This document shows positions 1 through 7,393 of a DNA stretch of 38,361 nucleotides, piece after piece. The stretch covers positions 3,760-42,120 of the forward strand of contig DGDU01000058.1 in the NCBI GenBank assembly GCA_002385605.1, in the 5' to 3' direction. The notes beneath the pieces are model-generated. The model saw only the letters and a list, made by a program, of their open reading frames with translations, was not told the DNA's origin and did not search any database. This DNA is from Christensenella sp. UBA3944. GTDB taxonomy: Bacteria; Bacillota; Clostridia; Christensenellales; DTU072. Positions within the stretch are counted from its first letter, which is position 1. The number at the start of each line of letters is the position of its first letter. A program made the position numbers and the translations under genes.

Positions 1-171
1 GGGAGCGGGTGCCGCCTCGGCGGGAGCCGCGGGTGCCGCGGGAGCCGCAACGGGCGCGGGCGCAACTGCGGGAGCCGCCACGGGAGCCTGATAGACGGGC
101 GCGGAGCCCGTTATTTCCTCTATATCGACGATGTACGGTGTGCCGTTAACTGTTACATTGAATCTGCGCAT
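1..171 (-). CDS. biotin carboxyl carrier protein of a decarboxylase, N-terminal part (cut by window edge)
   Basis: Only the first 57 codons are in the window. The protein starts MRRFNVTVNGTPYIVDIEE and then enters a linker made almost wholly of Ala, Pro, Gly and Val, the layout of the gamma/biotin-carrier subunit of Na+-pumping oxaloacetate, methylmalonyl-CoA or glutaconyl-CoA decarboxylases. In that family the linker leads to a C-terminal biotinyl domain with an (A/V)MKM lysine; that part is off the left edge, so biotinylation is inferred. The ATG at 171 follows a good ribosome site (GTGAGGT, about 6 bases upstream). The gene lies a few bases after the OadG-like gene and two genes after the carboxyltransferase, so it should carry CO2-biotin between that enzyme and a membrane beta subunit expected further left. 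Confidence 0.8.
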   Translation of the reverse strand, partial: MRRFNVTVNGTPYIVDIEEITGSAPVYQAPVAAPAVAPAPVAAPAAPAAPAEAAPAP

Positions 172-175
172 GGTG

Positions 176-466
176 TTACCTCACTTTTTTTATCTGTCTT
201 ACAATAAACCTGGGTTTGTCTGTTCCGTTTGCCTTGGCTTCGTTTTCTAAAACAGCCGATATCGCCGCTGTTATCGCCGCCACAACCTCGCCGCTTACGG
301 CGCCGGCCTGCGCCGCTTTGGGGGCTGTTGCCTCGCCTTCCGCCTCGGGCATATCCTTCTTTACATATCTTTGCAGCCTTAGCGTAAGCAGGATATTGAC
401 AAGCAGCAATATCCCTATCGCAATGATTAATACTTCGTATTTTATCGCGGAAAGTAAGTATGCCAT
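176..466 (-). CDS. OadG-family small membrane subunit of a Na+-pump decarboxylase
   Basis: A 96-residue protein with one N-terminal transmembrane helix (about residues 9-28, rich in Ile, Leu and Val), a short basic turn (LRLQRYVKK), an acidic and Ala-rich linker, and a cytoplasmic tail that repeats Ala-Ala-Ile before ending in a basic IVRQIKKVR. This is the standard plan of OadG/MmdC subunits, which hold the carboxyltransferase and biotin carrier against the membrane beta subunit; the terminal basic strand is typical of the family. The start at 466 has a strong site (AGGAGAGATT-ATG). It lies 8 bases after the carboxyltransferase stop and just before the biotin carrier start, so the three are one operon. 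Sequence conservation in this family is low; the call rests on architecture and neighbours. Confidence 0.75.
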   Translation of the reverse strand: MAYLLSAIKYEVLIIAIGILLLVNILLTLRLQRYVKKDMPEAEGEATAPKAAQAGAVSGEVVAAITAAISAVLENEAKANGTDKPRFIVRQIKKVR

Positions 467-474
467 AATCTCTC

Positions 475-1875
475 CTATTCCGCCGTCATGGTAAGGACGC
501 TTGCCACATAGGGGCGGAGCATCGCGGGCTCTATGATGTTATCCACCGAGCCGCCCTTGGCGCTGATAAACGGGTTAGCCATATCGTTCCGATACTTCTC
601 GGCAAGGGCCTTTCTCGCCTTGTCGGAATCCTTTGCGGCGCGTATCTCCTCGTCGTAGAACACATTGATGGCGGTTTCGGCGTTAACCGAAGCAATCGAC
701 GCCGACGGGAAGGCGGCTACAAAATCATAGCCCAAAGGCTTGGAGCAAAGGGCTGTATAGGCAAACCCGATCGCCTTGCCCACCACTATCGAAATCTTGG
801 GGGACGAACACTCGGTTACAACCTTAAGAAGCTTTGCCGCCGATACGGCGAAGCCCGCCTGCTCCTCTTCCAATGTAGAATCTATGCCTTCGCTGTCCAC
901 AAGGTTAATCAGGGGTATGTCATAAGCGTCCAGAATCTTTATGAACCTGCGGATTTTCTTTATCGAATACTTATTCAGCCTTGGCGAAGCGCCGTCGGCG
1001 TTGGTGACAATAACGCCCACGGGGAGAGAATTTACCGAGGTGAGGGCGCAGAACACCGAGGGGCAGAAGCCGTCAAAAACCTCGAGGTATTTTCCCTCGT
1101 CGGCAAGGGCTGCCATAAGCTCGTCCTTATTAAAGCCGTTATTTAAGGAAGGCGTTTGCCTGTTGGGGTCGTCGCTGCTGTCGACAAGCTCTTCATCAAG
1201 GTAAGAGAACAGCTTTATAATCTTGTCCGAAACATCGGCGGGGGTTTCATATCTGAAGGCGCCCAGCTTGCTGGCGGCAAAAACCTTCGCGCCCAGGATA
1301 TCTTCGTATTTTCCGTCCTTCTTTGCTTTGGCCGCAAGCACCATCGGCGGGTTTACGCTAAGGGTCGCCTTGCCACTCATAAACACAAAGTCCGCCATGG
1401 CGGCGTAGCTTGCCATAAGCCCTACCGCCGTGCCTCTTATGATGGCAACATGGTGGGCGTAATAGCGGAATTCGTTAAGGGCAGCGAACACTTCGGCAAA
1501 AGCGTCCAGCACCTCAAGACCTTCGCCCGCTCTTATGCCGGCGCTGTCGAGTATCGATATAAGCGGAAGCTCGTTTTTGCGGGCGCGCTTAATGCACTTC
1601 AATATCTTTCTGGCGTGCGCTTCGCCGAAGCTGCCCTTAAGCGCCTCGCCGTTCTGGGCAACGACATATACGGGATACCCGCCTATCGTGGCGTAGCCCG
1701 TTATAACACCCTCGCCGTAAGGCACGCTGTCGTAGATAAGGTTTTCTCCGCTTAGGAAAACATCCGTTTCTACAAAAGAAGCTTCGTCCAGTATGCCTCC
1801 AAGGAATTCCCTGATACCTTTGGACGAAGCGTATAGCTCGGTTTCTTTGCTTTTTAATGTAATCAAATCAGACAT
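475..1875 (-). CDS. carboxyltransferase subunit of a biotin-dependent acyl-CoA decarboxylase/carboxylase (divergent)
   Basis: 466 residues of the acyl-CoA carboxylase beta (crotonase-like carboxyltransferase) family. The N-domain shows GEGVITGYATIGGYPVYVVA and GSFGEAHARKI, matching the usual GDGVVTGYGTI...GSLGEAHAKKI block, and LISILDSAGIRAGEG matches the P(L/V)I.L.DS.GARi.EG block. The C-domain holds IPLINLVDSEG and a degenerate form of the acyl-CoA pocket: VGKAIGFAYTAL where relatives have GKAYGGAY..M, and SIASVNAETAINV where relatives have EIAVMGPEGAAN. It is also about 40-50 residues shorter than usual and lacks the N-terminal GK.TARERI.LLDEGSF leader apart from a trace (GGILDEASFVETD). 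It is first in the operon. The substrate (methylmalonyl-, glutaconyl- or another acyl-CoA) cannot be read from the sequence. Confidence 0.72.
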   Translation of the reverse strand: MSDLITLKSKETELYASSKGIREFLGGILDEASFVETDVFLSGENLIYDSVPYGEGVITGYATIGGYPVYVVAQNGEALKGSFGEAHARKILKCIKRARKNELPLISILDSAGIRAGEGLEVLDAFAEVFAALNEFRYYAHHVAIIRGTAVGLMASYAAMADFVFMSGKATLSVNPPMVLAAKAKKDGKYEDILGAKVFAASKLGAFRYETPADVSDKIIKLFSYLDEELVDSSDDPNRQTPSLNNGFNKDELMAALADEGKYLEVFDGFCPSVFCALTSVNSLPVGVIVTNADGASPRLNKYSIKKIRRFIKILDAYDIPLINLVDSEGIDSTLEEEQAGFAVSAAKLLKVVTECSSPKISIVVGKAIGFAYTALCSKPLGYDFVAAFPSASIASVNAETAINVFYDEEIRAAKDSDKARKALAEKYRNDMANPFISAKGGSVDNIIEPAMLRPYVASVLTMTAE

Positions 1876-1957
1876 CTGACGCTCCTAATCCGAAAGAACA
1901 AACTCGTTGTCTTTAGTATATGTTTTATATTTAATGCACCAATATACCACATATAGC

Positions 1958-1986
1958 ATTATATACCTAATTTTTGGTAATTGCAA
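1958..1986 (-). promoter_or_regulatory. sigma-A promoter of the decarboxylase operon
   Basis: On the minus strand TTGCAA (1986-1981) and TATAAT (1963-1958) are separated by exactly 17 bases. The predicted transcription start is near 1951, giving a leader of about 75 bases before the ATG at 1875, which has an AGGAG ribosome site 7 bases upstream. Confidence 0.75.
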
Positions 1987-2040
1987 TACATCTTGCCAAA
2001 AACTTAGCGCAAATGCGTTTCCGAAAATACTCATACAAAA

Positions 2041-2058
2041 AGCGCCATTCGCGGCGCT
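2041..2058 (-). terminator. hairpin, possible second terminator of the spoIIIA operon
   Basis: A 6-bp GC-rich stem AGCGCC/GGCGCT with a 6-base loop. On the minus strand it is followed by TTTTGTATG, a short U-tract. It lies after the stronger hairpin at 2085-2123 and before the decarboxylase promoter. Confidence 0.45.
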
Positions 2059-2084
2059 CTTTAAGCCAAGCTGTATATTATTCG

Positions 2085-2123
2085 CTATACCAAAAAAAGA
2101 GGTACTCAGGCCTCTTTTTTTGA
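2085..2123. terminator. Rho-independent terminator downstream of spoIIIAH
   Basis: AAAAAAAGAGG and CCTCTTTTTTT form a long hairpin around a short loop. Both strands end in a T-run, so it can act in both directions. It begins about 7 bases after the spoIIIAH stop and most simply ends the spoIIIA transcript. Confidence 0.8.
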
Positions 2124-2129
2124 GTGGAG

Positions 2130-2600
2130 TTATACATAAGGTATGATAGTTACATCCGGCGGCGTGAATTCTGTTTCGGTAACTATTATATTAAGTATCT
2201 GCGCGGCTTCCTCTTGGGTTAGGTCGCTGTCTTTCACAACGACATTTACGCTGTTGGAGCTGATGGTCACTACGCAGTCCTGGTGCCCCGTTGCTTTAAT
2301 GAGCCCTTCGAGCAAGAGTTCTGTTTCCATGGCGGCGGCAAGGGCGAGCTTCTGAGCCTCGGCGGCGGCTACGGCTTCTTCGGTGGTAGCGGCGGCTATA
2401 ATCTCATCGAGAAGCTTAATCTCCTGCTCCCTTGTCGCTACCCTGTCTGCCCTGAAGGTTTCGAAGAAGGTCGGCGTGTCTTCGTCGGCGTTAACATCGT
2501 CCACCTTCTTAAGGTTGAGGAAATAGTTCAGGCACCCGGTCGCGACCAGCAATACTATCATTGCGACCAAAACGATAATTTTCTTTTTGTTAGCTTTCAT
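2130..2600 (-). CDS. spoIIIAH: stage III sporulation protein AH
   Basis: 156 residues: short basic N-terminus, one transmembrane helix (about 7-25), an acidic linker, then a helical and beta domain of the YscJ/FliF ring-building type. The segment AATTEEAVAAAEAQKL...METELLLEGLIKATGHQDCVVTISSNSVNVVV is typical of SpoIIIAH. In spore formers SpoIIIAH is made in the mother cell, sits in the outer forespore membrane and binds SpoIIQ of the forespore to form the channel that keeps the forespore active. The start at 2600 has a clear AGGAGGT-like site (GGAGGTATT-ATG). It is the last gene of the spoIIIA operon, 19 bases after spoIIIAG, and is followed by a strong terminator. Confidence 0.93.
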   Translation of the reverse strand: MKANKKKIIVLVAMIVLLVATGCLNYFLNLKKVDDVNADEDTPTFFETFRADRVATREQEIKLLDEIIAAATTEEAVAAAEAQKLALAAAMETELLLEGLIKATGHQDCVVTISSNSVNVVVKDSDLTQEEAAQILNIIVTETEFTPPDVTIIPYV

Positions 2601-2619
2601 AATACCTCCATATTGATTT

Positions 2620-3060
2620 TTATTTCCTGTCGAATATTTGTATCGAATCGGCGTCTATATCCAGCAAGGTCCTAAGGGCGGTTATAAGCCGTATCCTTAC
2701 CGCCGGGTTTTCGGCGCCGTCGGCTACAACTACCACGCCTTTTATGCCTTCGATAGCGTCGCCGTCGCCCGAGTTAGCGGTTTGCGCCTCATAAGTTATC
2801 ATGACGCTTACCTTTCCCGCCCCGTCTATCTCCGACAGGATGTCGCCGAGGCGCTTCTCCAGTTCGGTTGCCGACTGCGTGTATCCGCCGTTGTCGAGCT
2901 TGGGATCGGGCTTTTTCTTTTCCGCTCCCGCCGTTATACTAGAGTATATTAGAACGATAAGGCAAATTATTACTAATCCGATGATGATTTCTATGTTTTT
3001 GATTGTCTTGACTTTTGCCCAACCGTTTTTAATTTTTTGCGCCCAAGCTTCCATTCCCAC
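2620..3060 (-). CDS. spoIIIAG: stage III sporulation protein AG
   Basis: 146 residues, shorter than the roughly 200-230 of Bacillus. It has a cytoplasmic basic N-terminus, one transmembrane helix (about 24-44, IEIIIGLVIICLIVLIYSS), a Lys/Asp linker and a C-terminal alpha/beta fold with ELEKRLGDILSEIDGAGKVSVMITYE, the conserved SpoIIIAG core that packs into the large mother-cell ring of the feeding channel. The frame opens with GTG at 3060; an in-frame ATG two codons later (3054) is an equal candidate because the local ribosome site (AGGTGG) is close to both. It abuts the spoIIIAF stop. Confidence 0.9.
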   Translation of the reverse strand: MGMEAWAQKIKNGWAKVKTIKNIEIIIGLVIICLIVLIYSSITAGAEKKKPDPKLDNGGYTQSATELEKRLGDILSEIDGAGKVSVMITYEAQTANSGDGDAIEGIKGVVVVADGAENPAVRIRLITALRTLLDIDADSIQIFDRK

Positions 3061-3561
3061 CTACTTAATGACGGTCTTGACTGCGGCGGCGCGCCCCAAA
3101 ACGGACTCGACCGCCTCCAGTATCGCGCCATTAATATCTATATTCGTGCTGTTTCCCGTTAATACCATTTTGGATGTGTCCACATTTACGCTCTTAATTA
3201 CGATTTGACCGCCCTCGTAGGCTATGTCGATTCTAACGATTACCTCGTCCATGCCCTTGGCCTTAAGTTTGTTTTGTATGGCCAGCTCGTAGTTTTTGTA
3301 CCTGTGGAGATACACCCTTCTCAGGTAATCTTCCATCAGATCCTCCCCGGGCTTTTCGTCCGCCGCGGTATCCTCGATAAGCTTAAAATCGTTGTTTATT
3401 AACGCGGGCAAAGGTGCGATTATGACGGCCAGAATAAGAAGCGAGGCTATACCTTTTATAAACTTCTTGGTTTCGCCTTCCGCCATCATAAGGTCTATAA
3501 TTGTGGTAGCGATCACCGCCCCGACAATGCCGGCAATCCAACCCGCGAATCCGCCCATCAC
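3061..3561 (-). CDS. spoIIIAF: stage III sporulation protein AF
   Basis: 166 residues with two N-terminal transmembrane helices (about 6-25 and 34-52, the second ending IIAPLPAL) and a soluble C-domain (YELAIQNKLKAKGMDEVIVRIDIAYE...VNVDTSKMVLTG) that has the ring-building fold seen in SpoIIIAF. It belongs to the SpoIIIA complex in the mother cell. The start is GTG at 3561, overlapping the spoIIIAE stop (GTGA), or the ATG one codon later at 3558. Overlap on both sides suggests coupled translation. Confidence 0.9.
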   Translation of the reverse strand: MMGGFAGWIAGIVGAVIATTIIDLMMAEGETKKFIKGIASLLILAVIIAPLPALINNDFKLIEDTAADEKPGEDLMEDYLRRVYLHRYKNYELAIQNKLKAKGMDEVIVRIDIAYEGGQIVIKSVNVDTSKMVLTGNSTNIDINGAILEAVESVLGRAAAVKTVIK

Positions 3562-4760
3562 GCCACCCCCGCGTTGCAGGATGTAATAACAAGCATAAAC
3601 ACCACAAATACCAAAAAGAACAGCCCCAGTATGATGCTGACAAGCACCATCAGGTTTTTGCCCGTGGTGTAGAGCAGCCCCGAGATTTTCTCGTCCGACA
3701 CGGGCTCTAATATCCCGCCTGCAAGCCTGAGCGCAAGGCTTATTACCAATATTTTAAGAACGGGCCCCGCCACGGCGGCGATTAGCATCATAACTCCCGC
3801 AAGCCCCAAGGCGTTCTTTATAAGCACCCCCGAAGCGAGAACTATGTCGAAGCCGTCCGAAAGGTAGCCGCCCAGAATGGGAACATAACTTGAAAGAGCG
3901 AACTTTGCCGACCTTATGCTTACATTGTCTATGCTGGCCCCAACTATGCCCTGCGCCGACATAAGCATACCGACCACCGAAAACATAATTCCCAGCAGCC
4001 AGTTTGCGACCGAGCGCAGCGTCTTTGTTATCTTGTCGAGCTTTACATTATTTGTAAGGTGCCCTATCATACCGAAAACCACGGTAGAGAAAAACAAGGG
4101 CATTACGACATACTCGATGGTCTTAATTATCAGCGAGGATACCATAAGTGTTATCGGCCGATAAACGGCGGCGCCCGACACCCCGCCCAAAGCGGTAATC
4201 AAAGTAATAAAAATGGGCATGCTTATATCCATCAATGTGGAAATTGCGCCTAAAGCCTTTTTGGTTGTCGAAACGGCGCTGACGACAATCGCCCCTAATG
4301 TAGCTATAATCGAGCCGTATACGGCAAAATAAACGATCTGCGAGGTGCTTTCCTTAATAAATCCCGAATTGATATGCTTGGAAAGCCCGTACAGTATCGA
4401 AAGGGCAATGATTGACGAAAGCGAAGAAAGTATGGACAAAAAATTATTTTTTACGGCGGCGGAAACCATCTTGAGAAGTGCGTCCGCCGTAAACTCGGTT
4501 TTGCCCTCTATTATATTTTTTATAAAACCCTTTAGGCTGTCGCCGAAGTTATAATCGGAGGTCTTTTTAAGCTCTTTAAAGTATTCCTCTAAGTCGGAAG
4601 TTATGAGGTCTTTGAGGCTTTCGCTTACCTCGTTTTCTATTTCCTCTTTTATTTTCTCCTGTGATTTCGTTGCGGCAAAAGCGCTTTCGCCGCCAGGTAT
4701 TAAAACAAGCAGGAAACACAGCGCGAGGACGGCGAATACAGATATAATTACCCTTTTCAT
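3558..4760 (-). CDS. spoIIIAE: stage III sporulation protein AE
   Basis: 400 residues from the ATG at 4760. I chose this start because it overlaps the spoIIIAD stop as ATGA and opens a proper signal peptide (MKRVIISVFAVLALCFLLV followed by ...GGESAFA). After a short extracytoplasmic acidic region (NEVSESLKDLITSDLEEYFKEL) come about eight hydrophobic helices to the C-terminus. The segment SAQGIVGASIDNVSIRSAKF followed by PILGGYLSDGFD is strongly characteristic of SpoIIIAE. It is the large polytopic member of the SpoIIIA complex, thought to form the membrane base of the channel. An upstream extension of the frame to 4883 is Arg/His-rich and is not real. Confidence 0.95.
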   Translation of the reverse strand: MKRVIISVFAVLALCFLLVLIPGGESAFAATKSQEKIKEEIENEVSESLKDLITSDLEEYFKELKKTSDYNFGDSLKGFIKNIIEGKTEFTADALLKMVSAAVKNNFLSILSSLSSIIALSILYGLSKHINSGFIKESTSQIVYFAVYGSIIATLGAIVVSAVSTTKKALGAISTLMDISMPIFITLITALGGVSGAAVYRPITLMVSSLIIKTIEYVVMPLFFSTVVFGMIGHLTNNVKLDKITKTLRSVANWLLGIMFSVVGMLMSAQGIVGASIDNVSIRSAKFALSSYVPILGGYLSDGFDIVLASGVLIKNALGLAGVMMLIAAVAGPVLKILVISLALRLAGGILEPVSDEKISGLLYTTGKNLMVLVSIILGLFFLVFVVFMLVITSCNAGVA

Positions 4761-5146
4761 TTTACAATCGCGCCTATGGTGGCGATGATGTTGGCGAAAA
4801 TGGGTATCGCCATCGCGAAAATGCTTACCTTGCCGGCAAGCTGAACCTTTTTGCCTATCGAATGAGAGCCGTAATCGTCGCAAATCCCCGCCGAATATTC
4901 GGTAAGATAGCCTATCCCCACAATCTTGAGGATGGTTACGAATATCGATTTTCCTTCTCCGCCCGCGCCCTCAGACAAACCCTTAAAGCTGTCGAATATG
5001 CCGGTGATTTCGGAAAGAATCATAAGGAGTATCGCCGCCCCCGTCACGACGGCGGCAAGAAAGGCAAGCTCGGGCTTGATGTCCTTTAATATTACCACCA
5101 CCATTACGCCCAGCAGGGCGACTAATATTACCTTTACGATATCCAT
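4757..5146 (-). CDS. spoIIIAD: stage III sporulation protein AD
   Basis: 129 residues, nearly all membrane: helices at about 4-22, 28-47, 65-85 and 108-128. The motif IGYLTEYSAGICDDYGSHSIGKKVQLAGKV spans the conserved SpoIIIAD/AC signature (EY..ciC.DaG...la.kve..GK). It starts directly after the spoIIIAC stop and ends in an ATGA overlap with spoIIIAE, so it is translated as part of the operon. Its exact role within the channel is not established. Confidence 0.93.
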   Translation of the reverse strand: MDIVKVILVALLGVMVVVILKDIKPELAFLAAVVTGAAILLMILSEITGIFDSFKGLSEGAGGEGKSIFVTILKIVGIGYLTEYSAGICDDYGSHSIGKKVQLAGKVSIFAMAIPIFANIIATIGAIVK

Positions 5147-5344
5147 TTAAGTAAGGCTGAAGATGGATTTTAGCGACTCGAAGAGGCCGGAGATCATATC
5201 TATCACCATCATAAGCACGACGATAAGGCTTGCAAGCGTCACAAATGTCGCGACTTCCTTCTTGTCCGACTTCTCCAGGATATTGTTTATTACCGCGGCG
5301 AGTATACCGACGCCGGCGATTTTGAAAATAATGTCGATATTCAT
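5147..5344 (-). CDS. spoIIIAC: stage III sporulation protein AC
   Basis: 65 residues, the usual length, with two transmembrane helices (IIFKIAGVGILAAVINNIL and FVTLASLIVVLMMVIDMIS) joined by a short charged turn EKSDKKEVA. It is a small paralogue-like partner of SpoIIIAD. The ATG at 5344 overlaps the spoIIIAB stop by one base (TAATG), implying translational coupling. Confidence 0.93.
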   Translation of the reverse strand: MNIDIIFKIAGVGILAAVINNILEKSDKKEVATFVTLASLIVVLMMVIDMISGLFESLKSIFSLT

Positions 5345-5826
5345 TATAATACTATCACCATCAGCGCGACGCCGCCGAGCGCCATCAGCTTGCGGATAAG
5401 CTCCCCCTTGTTTTTTTTATTTTTTTCGGCTTCCTTTATCAGTTCCGAGGTTTCGGCTATACTGTGCAAAAACAGCTTCTCCTGCGTCCTGTAGTCGGCG
5501 CTTTTTAATCCTTCAAAAAAGCTCTCGTAAAGCTTTTTATCCTTTTTAGCCAGAAAAACGCAGTCTATTGTCGGGGCATTCCCGCTTTCGAGCTGTTGTT
5601 TGGTTTGTTGCAAATATTTTGTGAGGTTAGAGCTACGGGACGCGCAATAAAGAGATATTATGCGAAGGATATCGGTTTTAAGGAATCCGGCTTCCCTAGA
5701 GGCATAGCCAAGAAAGTCCGCGAAATCTTTAAGGTAATCGACCCGCATCTTGTAGAATTTGTCTATGCCTATGCCTATGTAAGCGGCAACTGCCATGAGC
5801 GTCGCCCCCACAGCAAGTCTAATCAC
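5344..5826 (-). CDS. spoIIIAB: stage III sporulation protein AB
   Basis: 160 residues. One N-terminal transmembrane helix, a long helical middle (KMRVDYLKDFADFLGYASREAG) and a C-terminal transmembrane helix. SpoIIIAB resembles T2SS-F-like platform proteins; together with the AA ATPase it gives the SpoIIIA complex its secretion-system look. The start is GTG at 5826 with GAGGTTCAGAG just upstream, and it overlaps the spoIIIAA stop by 8 bases. Confidence 0.9.
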   Translation of the reverse strand: MIRLAVGATLMAVAAYIGIGIDKFYKMRVDYLKDFADFLGYASREAGFLKTDILRIISLYCASRSSNLTKYLQQTKQQLESGNAPTIDCVFLAKKDKKLYESFFEGLKSADYRTQEKLFLHSIAETSELIKEAEKNKKNKGELIRKLMALGGVALMVIVL

Positions 5827-6655
5827 CTCTGAACCTCACAATAGACTTTATGCTTCCTATGGACGGTTTATTACTTAATAGAACGCCGTAGCAAAAGTGC
5901 CTCGCTATGTGGGGAAGGGCTTTTGTAAGCCGCTCTATGCTGTCGCTGTGCACGCTGGCGAGAAGCTTTATCCCCGACCTCGAAATCTCCTCAACAATCT
6001 TCATATCCTTCTCGGGCGAAAGCTCGTCCAGCACGATTATTTCGGGCGACATCGAGCGTATAATGCCCTCGGTTACAAGCGTTTTGGGCACATTCCCGAC
6101 GATATCCACAAAAGAGCCAAGGTCGTAGATCGAACCCTCGCCGCCCCCTATTTCTCCCCTTTCGTCCACTATCACAACATCGTAATTTTTGGCTAGTGCC
6201 CTCGCCATATCCCTTATAAGAGTAGTCTTTCCGGCGAAAGGCGGCGAAACGATAAGCGTGTTTTCAAAATTATTTATTATATTGGACAGCCTGTCCGAGC
6301 AGCCCTTTATCTCGTGCGGAAGCCTTATGTTTAAGGAATCTATCTCCGAAAACCCGACAAGCGAGCCGCCCTCGGCTATGCCTTTGCCCGCTACCCCTAT
6401 GCGGATACCTCCCGAATAATGAATAAAGCCTTGCTTTATCTCGTCCTGTCTTGAGTACAGCGAAAATCCCGTCGCCCTCGCCACGACGCCGTCTATCATT
6501 TTTTTTGTGGCTATAAAAGGCAAAACCTTTCTGTTTAGCCCCACCCTTACCGCGACGGGAAGCCCCAGCCTGAGCCTTATTTCGGTGAGCCCCTGCTCGG
6601 GGCATACTGAAACTATGGCGTTATACAACTCCCCGCCCAACAAATCCTTTAGCAT
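5819..6655 (-). CDS. spoIIIAA: stage III sporulation protein AA (ATPase)
   Basis: 278 residues from the ATG at 6655. The core has EIRLRLGLPVAVRV, a Walker A (PPFAGKTT, residues 138-145), the acidic VVIVDERGEIGG and the LDELSPEKD segment, all standard for the SpoIIIAA ATPase, which is related to secretion ATPases and is needed for late forespore activity. The frame runs upstream to a TTG at 6721, but a sigma-E-type promoter (6661-6689) lies inside that extension. The ATG at 6655 has no Shine-Dalgarno and lies only 5 bases after the -10 box, so the mRNA may be leaderless. A TTG at 6640, 4 bases after AAAGGA, is the other candidate start. It is first of the eight-gene spoIIIA operon. Confidence 0.93.
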   Translation of the reverse strand: MLKDLLGGELYNAIVSVCPEQGLTEIRLRLGLPVAVRVGLNRKVLPFIATKKMIDGVVARATGFSLYSRQDEIKQGFIHYSGGIRIGVAGKGIAEGGSLVGFSEIDSLNIRLPHEIKGCSDRLSNIINNFENTLIVSPPFAGKTTLIRDMARALAKNYDVVIVDERGEIGGGEGSIYDLGSFVDIVGNVPKTLVTEGIIRSMSPEIIVLDELSPEKDMKIVEEISRSGIKLLASVHSDSIERLTKALPHIARHFCYGVLLSNKPSIGSIKSIVRFRGD

Positions 6656-6660
6656 ATTAC

Positions 6661-6689
6661 AATGAATGTGACAGTATGGCGAAATATGA
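6661..6689 (-). promoter_or_regulatory. candidate sigma-E promoter of the spoIIIA operon
   Basis: The minus strand has TCATATT (6689-6683), which fits the sigma-E -35 consensus KMATATT at every position, then 14 bases, then CATTCATT (6668-6661), 7 of 8 to CATAYAHT. The 14-base spacing is the sigma-E norm. spoIIIA is a known sigma-E operon in Bacillus. The predicted start of transcription falls on or next to the ATG at 6655. Confidence 0.6.
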
Positions 6690-6742
6690 ATCTTAGGCGC
6701 TTTTGGTAAAATTGCGTTCAAAACACCAAATATAGCAAAATT

Positions 6743-6770
6743 AAAAGGGTTGCCAAAAAGGCAACCCCTT
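6743..6770. terminator. Rho-independent terminator downstream of efp
   Basis: A perfect 8-bp stem GGGTTGCC (6747-6754)/GGCAACCC (6760-6767) with an AAAAA loop. On the minus strand it is followed by TTTTAATTTTG. It separates the efp transcript from spoIIIA. Confidence 0.85.
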
Positions 6771-6803
6771 TATAAAAGAGTAACCAAACAAAATTATTTA
6801 GGG

Positions 6804-7367
6804 CTACACCCTGGACATATATGTGCCGGTGCGGGTGTCTACCCTTATCTTCTCGCCCTGGTTTACGAAGAGAGGAACCTGGAGCACAAAGCCGGTCTCT
6901 AAGGTAGCCGATTTGGTGCCGGGTTGGGCGGTGGCGCCGGGCAGCCCGGGCTCGCACTCTGTGACAACAAGCTCGACAAAGTTTTCGGGCGAAACCGAGA
7001 AGGCCGAACCGTTAAAGAAAGCGACTTCGACGGTGGACTCCTCTTTTATAAAATTGAGGGCGTCCTCGACAAGCTCTTTATTGAGGGGCACGAGGTCGTA
7101 GGTCTCGGCGTCCATAAAGTAGTACAGCTCGCCGTCGTTGTAGCTGTAAGTCATCTTCTTGCGCTCGATGTGAGCAAGCTCGTATTTTTCGCTGGGGTTG
7201 AAGGTTCTTTCGATAACGCCACCCGTCATAACATTGCGGATCTTGGCGCGCACAAACGCCGCGCCTTTGCCGGGCTTAACATGCAAAAAGTCTACTATAA
7301 CCCAAACGGAGCTGTCCATCTGAAAGGTTATACCCTTTCTGAAATCTCCTGCCAATATATATGCCAT
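6804..7367 (-). CDS. efp: translation elongation factor P
   Basis: 187 residues, the normal EF-P length with three beta-barrel domains. It opens MAYILAGDFRKGITFQMD, carries the tip loop LHVKPGKGAAF with Lys34 at the modified position, and ends with the signature region GFVLQVPLFVNQGEKIRVDTRTGTY. EF-P binds between the ribosomal P and E sites and relieves stalling at proline runs. The ATG at 7367 has a strong ribosome site (ACCAGGAGGCC). It follows the M24 peptidase gene by 26 bases, so the two are probably one transcript; the same peptidase-efp-spoIIIA order is known in Bacillus. Which lysine modification the cell uses is not visible. Confidence 0.97.
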   Translation of the reverse strand: MAYILAGDFRKGITFQMDSSVWVIVDFLHVKPGKGAAFVRAKIRNVMTGGVIERTFNPSEKYELAHIERKKMTYSYNDGELYYFMDAETYDLVPLNKELVEDALNFIKEESTVEVAFFNGSAFSVSPENFVELVVTECEPGLPGATAQPGTKSATLETGFVLQVPLFVNQGEKIRVDTRTGTYMSRV

Positions 7368-7393
7368 AAAAAAGGCCTCCTGGTAAAAACTAG

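Noticed and set aside
1156..1755. 199-codon open frame on the plus strand
   Set aside because: It is the antisense of the carboxyltransferase gene; no ribosome site, no recognisable domain.
4761..4883. N-terminal extension of SpoIIIAE
   Set aside because: Arg/His-rich sequence antisense-like within spoIIIAD; the ATGA overlap and signal peptide fix the start at 4760.
6656..6721. SpoIIIAA start at TTG 6721
   Set aside because: No ribosome site, and the extension covers the sigma-E-type promoter; the extra residues are not typical of the family.
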